This document shows, in pieces, positions 29,607-38,669 of a DNA stretch of 64,000 nucleotides. A model generated the notes under the pieces. It was not told the DNA's origin and did no database searches. It worked only from the letters and a program-made list of their open reading frames with translations. Every line of letters begins with the position of its first letter. Position 1 is the first letter of the stretch. Position numbers and translations under genes: made by a program. Source of the DNA: Bolinopsis microptera (taxonomy: Eukaryota; Ctenophora; Tentaculata; Lobata; Bolinopsidae); the NCBI RefSeq assembly GCF_026151205.1, contig NC_087075.1, positions 14,087,628 to 14,151,627 of the forward strand, in the 5' to 3' direction.

Positions 29607-32600
29607 TCATGTTGTAGGTCCTTCCTTTTCTTTTCTGTCACTCGGGGGGAACCTCCGCTTGTTCACTTTACTCAAGAATCTGGCAGTTTCTCTGATCAAT
29701 AGGATATCCTTGAAGAGGTCGGCAAAGGTCTCCGCTCCAGAGGTGATCATGGTTCTCGCCTGCTGACCTATGTTTCGCCTCAGGTCGTCGTAAAGCGAAC
29801 AATCCGTGAGAACGTGTTTCTCATCTTCAATGATCGGCTCAAACATTGGTAGTTCGGCCAGTATACCGACAGCTTCAAGGTCTGATGAAGAACAGTGCTT
29901 ACAAATGCGACTGAGCGGATTTTCACGGTTGATGGCGTATCTACCGGTCTCGATGTTGAACTTATGAGCACTCATTCTGAACTGCGCCAGCCGCTTCACC
30001 TCTTCTCCACTGAGCTGCAGGTTCAGGTACGCTTCAGCTGTAAATTCACTTTTGATAGTGTTGTAGAAACTGAGCTTCCGGTTGTTTTGCCGCTCATCGT
30101 TCCAACAGTTAATAAAAGTACTACGTAGTGCTGTTTTGAATTGATTGGGGTAGGTCAACCTGCGAGATGATACTGACTGAAGGCTTTGTCGGAGATCTTC
30201 TATACCTTTGTACCATGGCAGATTGAGTGTGCGTTGTTCTATGAACGCCTGTCTGGCTAGACTTGTGCAACCAGCTCTGTCCATTTGCTCAAGTCGGTTG
30301 AAATACCCAAATACTTGCTTTGATGCCTTTATCACTAGGGGGCAGCGGCCTGTATCACCCCATACACTCGCATTTGAGGTTTTTCTGCCCACTCCTAAGG
30401 TCCACTTGAGGAATGAGAGATGAAGCTTTTCGAGAGGATCTCTTGCAGTCTCCTTCAGGAGAGATTTGGTGTTGATATTATCTTGATAGTTTCTGACAAA
30501 GAGAGTCTCTGGGAGCCACACCTGACATCCGTATGTCACAATCGGTACCACAAGCGCGTCGAATAGCTTGAATACGATTGTTCGCCTGAAGTGTCTTAAG
30601 TCAATACTGCTTTTTAGCGCGAAGTAGCTTCTGAGACCTTTTTGCTTCAGTTTGTTCTGTGCTACTGCTGAAGAACCGTTGAGGGTAAAGGTTATCCCGA
30701 GGTAGCAATATTCTCGAACTGATGTGATGTTGGTTTCGCCGAGTTGGAATGTCAGACTCTCTTTAAGGAGCCTCCCGGAACGGTTGAACACCATCACTGC
30801 CGTTTTTCCGATGTTAACGGTTAGTCCCCATTCGATACAGTAACTGTGTAAAACGTTTAGAAGTTTCTGTAGTCCAGTATGGTCAAGGGCAAGAAGTATA
30901 AGATCATCAGCCCAGAGGAGATGAGTGATATTAACATTATTCAGTTCAGGGACGTTGACTTCCTCAGCGTTATCCAGATCTAGGGAGAGTTGGTGGATGA
31001 AACACTTGAACAGCTCAGGAGACATCGGGTGACCTTGCTCAGTCCCACAGTGAATGTCGATTGTCTCTGACAATCTGTTCAACAGTTTGATTTTTGCTGA
31101 GGAATGTGAATACATCTGCTCGATACCTTGAAAGTATCGACCTCTTACTCCTAGCTCCCAGAGTTTATAGAGCATGGCATCTCGGCACACAGAGTCGAAC
31201 GCCTTCGCGTAGTCGACGAAGCATCCATATAGCCTCTTTTTCCGTTGCGTTACATACTTTTGGATGCAAGTTGAGAGTGTTAGTATGTGGTCACTCGTCT
31301 GTGCTTTTTTACAGAACCCTAGCTGGTTTATGGTGTCTGGACAGTTCAGTGACCGGAATGTGAGTAGGCGCTGTAATAAGATAGTTGAAAACAGCTTCCC
31401 AACATTGCTCGCCACGGCTATCGCCCGGTAGTTGTTCGGATCGTATACACTCCCCTTTTTGTGCAAGGGGGTAACTAGAGAGGTCGTCCATGGATACTCC
31501 CCGAGTTTCAAACAGTGGTTGAACAGGTTGAGAACAGCTGACAGCATTGGTTCATCTGACGAAATGAGGAACTCATTCAGGATTTTATCTTCGGCGATGG
31601 CTTTCCCTTTCTTAAGGCCTTTGATGGCGGTCCGAAGTTCCTCTATTTCGATATCTTTGTCCAGAACTTCCACGAGTTCATGAACACGAAGTTCAGTCTT
31701 TCTGCGTTCCGTGAAGTCAGCAGTTTCTTCATTCGGGATGGAAGGTTTTGAGTACAGCTCTTTGAAGAATTTACAGAAGTTCATCATATCGAAAACGTCC
31801 AGCTTTGAGCCATTTGAGGAGAAGCTTTTAAGTTTCTTAAAGCGACTCCAGTTTATGTCGCGCCCCTCGTCAACATCACGACAAAGAGATTCCACGAACT
31901 TGGCCTTCTTCTGTCTCACGAGCTTTCGGTATTCGCGGCGTTTGTTGTAGTAGCTGTCTCTCAGTTCTTTATCAAGAGGACTTTTACCGTATGTTTTAGC
32001 TAATCGATTTAGTTCACGTTTTTCGATGATGCAGGCAATATCAAACCATGGAGACTTCGGTTTTGCCCTTTTGTATCCCCGAGTTTTCCTATTGAGGGGT
32101 TTTTGTTTATGTTTTCTAGGTCTTGGTAGGGCCTGATCAGCCATATCACGATAAATGCCGACGATGTTTTCATTGAGCTTAATGACATCCTCCTTTTTTA
32201 CGCAAACAGCTTCAACCAGTTCCGCGATTCTGCTTGCAAACTGGGGTTCTTTTTGGACATCTAGGAACTGCTGTTTATTCTCTGAAGCATTCTCGTCCCA
32301 TTTGTGTTTTATTGGGGCTGGCTGGAGTGAGGATAGAATTTCGTCCGGATCAATTATATAATTATGACTCAGTTTCAGTGTGCATAAGCATGGGCGGTGG
32401 TCTGAGAATTTCGTAAGATCTAAGACCTTAAGACTTTGCACCGATTCCCTTAGCATGGGGGATGCTGTTACGTAGTCTACAACGCTGTGTCCATTGTAAT
32501 TAATTGAGGTGGGTTCCCCAAAGATGTCTCCTAGTGTATCACCATTAAGAATGCTAAGGTTCAGACTGGATATGAAGTCCAGAAAGAGTTTTCCCCTTGG

Positions 32601-32609
32601 GTTTATCAC
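29607..32609 (-). CDS. LINE ORF2: C-terminal endonuclease fragment plus reverse transcriptase
   Basis: 1000 codons. The N-terminus starts inside an AP-type endonuclease: only the last motifs remain (VDYV and SDHRP near residues 47-71), while the N-terminal motifs carrying the catalytic E and the GDFN are absent. The reverse transcriptase is complete: A block DYAKAFDS (about 465), B block GTEQGHPMSPELF, catalytic WADD (about 563) in place of the usual Y/FADD. The C-terminus has a CxxC...HxxxxC zinc knuckle (CKHC...HVLTDC). The frame opens at GTG and lies in a different frame from ORF1. The protein could polymerise but should lack nicking activity. Confidence 0.85.
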   Translation of the reverse strand: MINPRGKLFLDFISSLNLSILNGDTLGDIFGEPTSINYNGHSVVDYVTASPMLRESVQSLKVLDLTKFSDHRPCLCTLKLSHNYIIDPDEILSSLQPAPIKHKWDENASENKQQFLDVQKEPQFASRIAELVEAVCVKKEDVIKLNENIVGIYRDMADQALPRPRKHKQKPLNRKTRGYKRAKPKSPWFDIACIIEKRELNRLAKTYGKSPLDKELRDSYYNKRREYRKLVRQKKAKFVESLCRDVDEGRDINWSRFKKLKSFSSNGSKLDVFDMMNFCKFFKELYSKPSIPNEETADFTERRKTELRVHELVEVLDKDIEIEELRTAIKGLKKGKAIAEDKILNEFLISSDEPMLSAVLNLFNHCLKLGEYPWTTSLVTPLHKKGSVYDPNNYRAIAVASNVGKLFSTILLQRLLTFRSLNCPDTINQLGFCKKAQTSDHILTLSTCIQKYVTQRKKRLYGCFVDYAKAFDSVCRDAMLYKLWELGVRGRYFQGIEQMYSHSSAKIKLLNRLSETIDIHCGTEQGHPMSPELFKCFIHQLSLDLDNAEEVNVPELNNVNITHLLWADDLILLALDHTGLQKLLNVLHSYCIEWGLTVNIGKTAVMVFNRSGRLLKESLTFQLGETNITSVREYCYLGITFTLNGSSAVAQNKLKQKGLRSYFALKSSIDLRHFRRTIVFKLFDALVVPIVTYGCQVWLPETLFVRNYQDNINTKSLLKETARDPLEKLHLSFLKWTLGVGRKTSNASVWGDTGRCPLVIKASKQVFGYFNRLEQMDRAGCTSLARQAFIEQRTLNLPWYKGIEDLRQSLQSVSSRRLTYPNQFKTALRSTFINCWNDERQNNRKLSFYNTIKSEFTAEAYLNLQLSGEEVKRLAQFRMSAHKFNIETGRYAINRENPLSRICKHCSSSDLEAVGILAELPMFEPIIEDEKHVLTDCSLYDDLRRNIGQQARTMITSGAETFADLFKDILLIRETARFLSKVNKRRFPPSDRKEKEGPTT

Positions 32610-35600
32610 AGAGTCTTTGCTTGATCTCTGTAAAGTGTTTAATTGAGTAATTCAGATAGTCGTAGCCATGGGTTTGTTTCAGCATTGTTGCGCAAATATC
32701 GGCATCAGTGACCCTCTCTAATTCGTGAAGAAGACGGTCATAGTTTTTCACTAAGGCATCCACATCCGCCTGTCGTCTGAGATCCGTATATCCAAGGTGG
32801 ATAAAGATCGCCTCAGGTTTCGTATCCATAATAGTGTTGCAGATGTTGTTAAGGTTTTTTCGGGAGGAAATTGTTCTGAGCGAATTGACCTGAATGCATT
32901 CTATGTCGAAGAATGGGGTCAACTTCTTTTCATTGACTATGATGTTTGGGCAATCGTGCAAAATGATACACTTGTTTTTCTTGGGACGAGTAGAATTAAC
33001 TCTACTTCTTAACGGGAGAGCAGTTAGCGTCGAAGTCTTGATGATTGGTATGGCACGAGATAAAAGCTCCGGCGATTTGTTTTCGTCAAAGATTTCAGTC
33101 ATCTCGCTGACTTCGATTTCTTCCTCGTTGAAAATGACTTCGGTGGTTTCGAGATTCACTTCGGCTTCTCCGATCACGGTTTCGCCTGGGTTGTCGTCGA
33201 TTTCTTCATCAATTACTTTAACCAACTTCTTTTTTGGCTTTTCATGCCGAGGCTTACAGTAGGCATGGTCATGTTTGATGGAACTTTCCTGAAGGTGTGT
33301 CTGCCAGCTGTTTTTCCTTAACGTCTTAGTTTGTTGCCAAAGAACAGCGAGAAAGCAAAAGATCTGGGCGAATTTGCTATCGCAGTCTTTACATCTGAAA
33401 CCCTCAACATTCTCTGAGTCTGGAGTAGGAAATCTCAATTCGAGGTTGGTATGTGAAACTGTTGGCTCTATTACCATCTGTTCAGTGCACGCCTGGTCCT
33501 GAGGGGATGGCAGCTCAACTGGTTGGTTCCTATGCTCAACGAGTTCATTGAGTGTTTCTTGCTGGATCTTGAGTGCCTCTAAAAGAGAGTTTACCTTCTG
33601 TTTTAGTTCGCGGATTTCTTGCTTTACATCCGGGCTTGTATTAAGGTCGGACTCTTGCCTCTGGCGAAGAGTTTTCAAAAGAACTTCGTGGCTGGTTGCT
33701 GATTCCTGGAGCTTGAGGAGTCCGTCTTCAAGTGTCTTTAGTGGCTTTTCAAACCCGCTTACGGGTGTTGCGGTAGATGCAGAGACGTTTTTAGCTGCAG
33801 CTGGCCCTGGGTTACTTATAGCCGTATTCTTCTTTTCCTTTTTAGGTTTCTTTTGGGCTGGATCTACGGGCGTCTTGTCACTGGAATCGGGTTCGTTCGT
33901 GGTTTTGGGGATGTTCCTGATCTCGTCGCTGAGGTCATTGGTACCGTCTTTTGTCACTTCAGCTGCTACGACAGGTGAGGCACCAGACCTGACTGATTGG
34001 TGTCCCTCCTCGCTTGGTGGCTGATAACCTGTGTTCTCAATAGCTTCACAGATCTCTTCTACCGATGCTGGGTTCTTAGTATCCAGGAATGATTTTCCTG
34101 TGTTACGTCTAGCCTTTTTCTTTTTGCCTTTGATTCGGCTTTTTTCCAGCTTGAAATCTTCACGGCGATCAAGCATATTGACTGAAGTAAAGTTTTCGAT
34201 GAGGTAAGACTGCAGAAGAGTTTTCCTGGCCTTAGCAGTTCTTGGTCTGGTTAACCCTATTCTATCCAGCTCTTCGCAGACAGCATTATCGTTAAGTTTT
34301 TTCGTGATGTTTTCGATCACGAGAGGAGGAAGTTGTTGTTTGTTTTCTGAAACCAGAGTCAAATGTTTTGAAAGGATCTGCCTGTTCTTTTCTGCAGTAT
34401 GACTTGGTTTAAGTTCACAAGCTTTAACCCAGCTGATTAGCGGTTTAGCGTTTAGCTTTTCAACAACATCTTCCAGGTTTGGTGCGCTAATGAATTTATT
34501 GATGGGCCTTTCTTCCCCGACCGTTTCTTTATCAAGATTTTTGGTCGTATCATTGTTGGCCTTCTTCTTGCCGCGAGATAAATCTGTATCATCGGAGCAC
34601 TTGATTTTGATATGGACATTTGTGTCAGTTTCTCCGTCGACTTTCTTCTCGTCACCGGTAATTTCAGCTGTGATTTCGGAGATCTTCGCTTCACTCATAT
34701 TCTCGGGAGAAATCTCCTCACCAGTTAGCTTTAACGGTTCAGATGACCCTTCATCATCGTCTTTCTTGACCGATGGTTCATGGGGCTCTGCTTTTTCACC
34801 ATCTAATTCATGGGGCTCCAGTTTATGGGGCTCCACATTTACCCCATCTGGGCTCTTGTTGGACAAGTTGAAGCCTCGAGCTGTGACTTCAGAAATCGTT
34901 ACTTCACTCGCATTCTCGGGAGATATCTCCTCGTCAGTTTGCATTGAAGGTTCAGATAGTCCTTCTTCGTTGTCTTTCTCAGTGCTTGGTTCACTTTTGT
35001 CTATAACAGGTATTTTATTACTTGCACATTCAGTTCCTTCCTCATTGGTGATGATCTCTGGGGCTGCAGTGTTTTTGGTTGGCGGTGAGTCTAGCCCAGG
35101 AACACTTTTTTCGGAATTGCAGTTTCCGATATGAATCTCTTTAACCGGTTCCACAAACTGATCTGTTTGAATATAACACGGTGAAATTAAGACGTGAGGA
35201 TCTTGGAGATGGGTACCCTCACTGGCTAGACTGATGTCAAAGTGCTGCAGGGTACTTGGGAAGATCGTTAGAAGGGAAAAGTTCTCGAGTTGCACATCGC
35301 AAATATTTGTCCGAAATGGGTCACGTTTCTTAGGGATAACGTCAACATTTCGACATGTTTTGCCTAGATGGAGGAGAATGATGGGTTGCCCATTTTTCTC
35401 ATTGAGGGTTTCAAGAGAGAACTTTTTAGTCCGATCTGGTAAAACAGTGATCTTCAGTCCATTGAAAGAAGGCTTTGATGGTAGGAAACGAGCAGAATGG
35501 TTAATCATTCTACCGAGGAGGTATAGCAGACACTTTCTTTGATCGATCGGGGATGGCGACTGACCAAAATTTTGCGTCTTCGAGACGGCCTCTACCTCCT

Positions 35601-36642
35601 CCGTGGTCCAAGCAAGGCTCACCGAACTAAATTCTTCAAGCTTTGTACAGTCATTAGGTATGGAGAGTACTTTCTTCACTTCACAGAAGAGTTTCCCTTT
35701 ATCTATCCTTCCAGTGTCGTGTCTTTCCAGATAATCATGTTCAAGGTGAAAACAGTCTCCTAGTCCGTTACTACTATCGTACAGGCCGGAATCTCTTATT
35801 CGAACGCATGTTTCTTTTGGTGTTTGTGGGGAGTCAAAACAGAACGACTCAGACCAGTTCCTTCTTCTTGGTGTTCTCTTGCCAGTCGGAGTCTCATCCA
35901 ATTGGCCGCTTTGATTTTTCAGATTCGCTCTTTGTTTTTTCCTCATGATTAGGGTTGGTGGTAATTCGTAAGGCCCAGCTCTGATGTATGAGCTCTCGGA
36001 CTTGGACCTTGCCCTGACTTGTGTTAGTTGGGCACCTCTCAGCCTTTGAGAGATGGGTGTTATCTCTGGCTTGGCGATTCCAGCGTATGAGACGTCGAGA
36101 GCGTCAAGTTGCGAGGTGTCGACTGTTTCGTGTTCGACGTGTTCATCCTCTACGTCGTTATCTGACACCTTTTCTTTTTCCTCCTGTTGACTCTGGTCCA
36201 GGGTGTTGGTGTTTTGAACCGTCGTGTCAAACGATATTTCGGAGAAGTCGGGAATACTCCCTAAATCACTAATCATTGACAGCTCACCTATCGGATCCAT
36301 ATTTTGCTCCCGGCGGCCGAATAGGGACACGTTCTTTGTAGATTCCCATATCGAGCGTGATATTCTGGAGATGCCTTGAAGTACGGACATATCGAAGATT
36401 GGGTAAGCTGATTTGTCATGTTCCACCTGGGTTGAATTAACAGCGACAACCTGGCTGTTATTCATTGCTATTGGAGACATTTTGGTGAGGTCAACACGCT
36501 CCGTAGTGAGGTTCACTATGCTCCTTGTTTCATTCTTGTTTGTATGATCACTGTCTTCTTCTTTATCTTCCTGATCAGTTGTCACACTAGACTCGCATTC
36601 ATGGAGTAGGCGAGATCTTTTATTGTTTTCATCCTCCACCAT
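32554..36642 (-). CDS. LINE ORF1: long acidic/coiled protein with truncated SGNH-like domain
   Basis: 1362 codons from ATG at 36,642. The N-terminal two-thirds is low complexity, acidic and serine-rich, with a duplicated ~55-residue block (EEISPENASEVTISE and EEISPENMSEAKISE). A predicted coiled coil follows (KTLRQRQESDL...LKQKVNSLLEAL), then a CxxC element (FRCKDCDSKF). The C-terminus matches the start of an SGNH esterase, with HDCPN where GDS is usual and HLGYTDL where GTND is usual; both catalytic blocks are altered. The D-x-x-H block is missing because the frame runs into ORF2 sequence near 32,620 and stops. No esterase activity is expected. Confidence 0.75.
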   Translation of the reverse strand: MVEDENNKRSRLLHECESSVTTDQEDKEEDSDHTNKNETRSIVNLTTERVDLTKMSPIAMNNSQVVAVNSTQVEHDKSAYPIFDMSVLQGISRISRSIWESTKNVSLFGRREQNMDPIGELSMISDLGSIPDFSEISFDTTVQNTNTLDQSQQEEKEKVSDNDVEDEHVEHETVDTSQLDALDVSYAGIAKPEITPISQRLRGAQLTQVRARSKSESSYIRAGPYELPPTLIMRKKQRANLKNQSGQLDETPTGKRTPRRRNWSESFCFDSPQTPKETCVRIRDSGLYDSSNGLGDCFHLEHDYLERHDTGRIDKGKLFCEVKKVLSIPNDCTKLEEFSSVSLAWTTEEVEAVSKTQNFGQSPSPIDQRKCLLYLLGRMINHSARFLPSKPSFNGLKITVLPDRTKKFSLETLNEKNGQPIILLHLGKTCRNVDVIPKKRDPFRTNICDVQLENFSLLTIFPSTLQHFDISLASEGTHLQDPHVLISPCYIQTDQFVEPVKEIHIGNCNSEKSVPGLDSPPTKNTAAPEIITNEEGTECASNKIPVIDKSEPSTEKDNEEGLSEPSMQTDEEISPENASEVTISEVTARGFNLSNKSPDGVNVEPHKLEPHELDGEKAEPHEPSVKKDDDEGSSEPLKLTGEEISPENMSEAKISEITAEITGDEKKVDGETDTNVHIKIKCSDDTDLSRGKKKANNDTTKNLDKETVGEERPINKFISAPNLEDVVEKLNAKPLISWVKACELKPSHTAEKNRQILSKHLTLVSENKQQLPPLVIENITKKLNDNAVCEELDRIGLTRPRTAKARKTLLQSYLIENFTSVNMLDRREDFKLEKSRIKGKKKKARRNTGKSFLDTKNPASVEEICEAIENTGYQPPSEEGHQSVRSGASPVVAAEVTKDGTNDLSDEIRNIPKTTNEPDSSDKTPVDPAQKKPKKEKKNTAISNPGPAAAKNVSASTATPVSGFEKPLKTLEDGLLKLQESATSHEVLLKTLRQRQESDLNTSPDVKQEIRELKQKVNSLLEALKIQQETLNELVEHRNQPVELPSPQDQACTEQMVIEPTVSHTNLELRFPTPDSENVEGFRCKDCDSKFAQIFCFLAVLWQQTKTLRKNSWQTHLQESSIKHDHAYCKPRHEKPKKKLVKVIDEEIDDNPGETVIGEAEVNLETTEVIFNEEEIEVSEMTEIFDENKSPELLSRAIPIIKTSTLTALPLRSRVNSTRPKKNKCIILHDCPNIIVNEKKLTPFFDIECIQVNSLRTISSRKNLNNICNTIMDTKPEAIFIHLGYTDLRRQADVDALVKNYDRLLHELERVTDADICATMLKQTHGYDYLNYSIKHFTEIKQRLCDKPKGKTLSGLHIQSEP

Positions 36643-36713
36643 GTCTCATCCATTATCAAAAGCATACTTAAATTATATATAAGCGAATTTATTGTTTTAA
36701 CCTTTGTTGTCAT

Positions 36714-37189
36714 ATCGACAATCTAATATGAACTCTGAAGTTATTGTATGATACGTGAATATATTAATTCTTACCGGTATTAACTTAAATCTTAATGATT
36801 TAAATCACAATCTCTAATTTGATGTTTCATTTCTAACTTTCTACATCCCTAATTATACTTAATAAACAAAAATTTAGTAAAAACTGTGATATTTCGGTCG
36901 AGGAAATTTCATCTTGTCTCTGTCCGGAATTTAGCTTCCAGTACCACAATTGGCTCTCATGTTATTTATAGTTAACTTTCTAATTGATCTCAGGACAAAA
37001 TTTGTCCCGTCAGATTTGTGAAATTTCGGTTCAGGAAACAGTCTACATATTTTGAAATTTGACATTATCAATTTTCCATTTTGTCTTATCCTTGTTTTGC
37101 GATGCATTCTCTGGCCGGAAGCAAACGTTTAGTATAATTGTGTATCTTATAATGCCATACATATTTAACTGACTTGTTGGTTATTAAAC
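36714..37189. other. Flank between the retrotransposon and the hAT-like MITE
   Basis: The first 150 bp match the P2 downstream flank (25,470-25,605). The rest is AT-rich with no gene seen. Confidence 0.5.
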
Positions 37190-38135
37190 CAGGGTTGTGA
37201 AAAACGTAAATGGTAAACTCAAAAAACGTTCAAAACGTGCTTTTTTCTATTTTTTTCAAAAAACGTTCAAAAAACGAGAAAAAACGTTCGCATAATCTTG
37301 TAGCGCGATGCACTACTGGGTCGCGCCGCGCATCAAATAATTCTTCTCGCAACCATTTCGCGTTCGGTAGATCGGCGAGATGCACCACTGTGCCTCACCG
37401 AGCTGCGAAGGATTGACATCGTGAATCAAGCATAATCTAATCAAGCAGACTTACGTGAAAATTCAAAATGTAGCGGGATGACCAATCAAACTTGCCAGTT
37501 GTGTTGACCAGGCATGGCTCCAGGCTCCAGCCGATTATTCTTGGGGGTTCAACTTGGTGTGAAGCACCAAGGAGATTCACATACAGCGCCGAAGGCGCTG
37601 CGGCAGGGGCCTGGTCTGGGGGCGTAGCCCCCTTTTTGTGGGGGTCTAGGGGGCGAAGCCCCCGGAAAATTTTGCGTTTTTAGAAGCTAATAACCTTACC
37701 AGAAAGTGTTTAAATTAACTTGAAGAGTTCAATAAAACATTATGTTTTAAATGTGAAAATAAAGGTAAAAATATTTTAATAACAATTAAAACATAATTGA
37801 CACTGGGACTGTTCAATTCAACACAACTCTGCGGTTACTCTCAGCAAACTTGTTAATAATGACAGTAATGTCTATAGCTTTGACAAGCTCCTTTTCGTGA
37901 CTGAGAAGGGTAAGGTCGCTTGTCACTGAAGACTGCAATCTGCTTATGTGATTGTGGCCCAGGCCTCATGGTGTTCGTACTTCGCTGGTTGTTTACTGGT
38001 AGTCGGTGACCGTCAAAACATTGTAAATTTTCGTATAAATCACAGCGTTTTTAAAATAAATACGCAAAAACCTTTTAAAAAAACGTAAAAACGCTCCAAT
38101 TCAAAAAAACGTAAAACACATATTTCACAACCCTG
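37190..38135. mobile_element. hAT-like non-autonomous element, 946 bp
   Basis: The terminal inverted repeats are CAGGGTTGTGAAA at the left and TTTCACAACCCTG at the right, extended imperfectly by 'aacgtaaa'. They are flanked by an 8-bp near-duplication (TATTAAAC and CATTAAAC), as for hAT transposons. The interior holds no transposase. It contains 'agcgcgatgcactactggg', also found near 48.7 and 49.2 kb, and two GC-rich hairpins (GGGGGCGTAGCCCCC and GGGGGCGAAGCCCCC, 37,620-37,665). Confidence 0.75.
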
Positions 38136-38669
38136 CATTAAACAGACATCCATTTAAAATTGTAGACTGATCAGCGTAAATTTTAAAATCTGTCAACCAA
38201 ATTAACACCAGGATGAATTTAAATGGAATTGGAACTATATTTCACAAAGTTTGTACTACAATCTAACTTCTACTGGACACAAAGCTAAGTTTGAAAAGTT
38301 TTAACATCACTAATTTGAATGTTCAAATTCTCTTCTTCCATATCATGCGCAGGTTATATAAAATTATTGCATGCAATCTATAGAATTTAATGATTCATAA
38401 TATAGATGTTTAACATGTCCTGATCACGGACCAGTGCTGGAACAGGAGACCTTAGTATCCTATCTTATGTCTCTACTGTTATAACTTATTACAAATTACA
38501 ACTGATCAAGACTAATAATATGCAGGGAGGTGCCCGGAATCACGCAACTTCCACGCGTTACTCCCAACTCCTAACTTCCTAAGACAGTGACTCCATTACT
38601 TAAAGTATCTGACTAGCTGTCCAGATCAGTCCAGTAATATTAATAGATCGATATCTCAACCGAGTCACT

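Larger units (their letters stand above)
29220..36713 (-). mobile_element. Non-LTR retrotransposon, minus strand, internally deleted
   Basis: It interrupts the P2/P3 flank sequence: 'ctgaataaaaaac' lies before it and 'cgacaatctaatatgaac' after it, and these are contiguous downstream of P2 at 25,457-25,485. It carries ORF1 (36,642-32,554) and ORF2 (32,609-29,607), about 70 bp of 5' leader and about 390 bp of 3' sequence. The 3' end carries short 'ggatttcaaaat' repeats near 29,278-29,312. A clean target-site duplication was not seen. The apparent ORF overlap comes from a deletion (see ORF entries). Confidence 0.8.

Noticed and set aside
29895-36272. Many plus-strand frames over the minus-strand retrotransposon
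   Set aside because: All are antisense to ORF1 and ORF2, whose RT motifs fix the coding strand.
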